Origin: CAZHZT01 sp964537285
Lineage (GTDB): Bacteria; Bacteroidota; Bacteroidia; Chitinophagales; Saprospiraceae
Direction of reading: 5' to 3'
NCBI GenBank assembly: GCA_964537285.1
Contig: CAZHZT010000040.1
Coordinates: 1-39,948, forward strand
Length of the DNA: 39,948 nt
The translations under genes and the position numbers were made by a program. Shown here in pieces: positions 39,865 to 39,948 of the stretch. The stretch's first letter is position 1. Every line of letters begins with the position of its first letter. The notes under the pieces are model-generated. The model was not told where the DNA came from, made no database searches, and saw only the letters and a program-made list of their open reading frames with translations.

Positions 39865-39948
39865 TTTTTATTTTAAGTATAAAAGTACAAAATAATTTAA
39901 AACCATACAAAAAAAATTAAGAGCAGTTCTTTGAAAATTGGAAGGAAA

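Noticed and set aside
1..39948. Fold-back repeats as integron attC sites between gene cassettes
   Set aside because: They occur in both orientations, also between divergent genes. They lack the attC core GTTRRRY and its complement, and there is no integrase; the 10-11-bp direct repeats point to transposition instead.
1..39948. Repeats as a CRISPR array
   Set aside because: Copies are kilobases apart, lie singly in intergenic gaps and have no regular spacers; no cas genes are present.

Overview
The window looks like chromosome of a member of the Bacteroidota, probably a Saprospirales/Lewinella-like marine or freshwater bacterium. This is inferred from A+T-rich intergenic DNA, the near absence of Shine-Dalgarno sites, TAnnTTTG-type promoter elements, and lineage-typical proteins: an HU-CCDC81/SPOR protein, LytTR regulator, TPR-LytS kinase, a lipoprotein with 14 FG-GAP-like calcium repeats and an ASPIC/UnbV domain, TPR-CHAT protein and OmpA with a long acidic linker. 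No rRNA, tRNA, phage, plasmid, CRISPR array or transposase gene was seen.

Layout. 60-8577 (minus): a Pat-like CoA ligase/acetyltransferase with a shortened ATP-grasp domain, an HDAC-family deacetylase overlapping a LEA-like charged protein, then an OmpA-family protein behind a secreted protein. 9012-18052 (plus): a small membrane protein, enoyl-CoA hydratase, thioredoxin-reductase-like ferredoxin-NADP reductase plus [2Fe-2S] ferredoxin, HU/SPOR protein overlapping kdsA, two related secreted proteins, a COG2509 flavoprotein and a DoxX protein. 18058-18900 (minus): a voltage-gated K+ channel. 19114-22918 (plus): a LytTR response regulator, a newly noticed 48-residue double-glycine peptide gene and a TPR histidine kinase. 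23197-26617 (minus): pbpC overlapping a probable zinc-metallopeptidase lipoprotein. 26880-31147 (plus): fructose-1,6-bisphosphatase, a tiny membrane ORF, an isocitrate/isopropylmalate-family dehydrogenase, an ECF-like sigma factor and a membrane anti-sigma-like protein. 31288-39732 (minus): a TPR-CHAT protein, a C-terminally anchored surface protein and a large FG-GAP lipoprotein.

The most unusual feature is the intergenic DNA. Many gaps carry long fold-back sequences. One family (about 110 bp, ends CGTTCTTTGACA / TGTCAAAGAAC) is present as six near-complete copies and several fragments. Several copies lie between short direct repeats, exactly 11 bp in two cases, so it behaves like a non-autonomous mobile element (MITE). 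Other fold-backs are perfect palindromes of 54-92 bp, often starting a few bases after a stop codon. They share a small tip (ATCCCGAATTTTCGGGAT) but have locus-specific stems. A three-hairpin repeat is inserted into one MITE copy, and two further large fold-backs share a tip but not arms.

Two gene groups may be signalling systems: (i) LytTR regulator / GG-peptide / TPR-kinase, with a 12-bp inverted repeat across the kinase start codon; (ii) sigma factor / membrane anti-sigma / TPR-CHAT protease, where the predicted topology would place the CHAT domain and the anti-sigma C-terminus both in the periplasm. Both are inferences from sequence and context.
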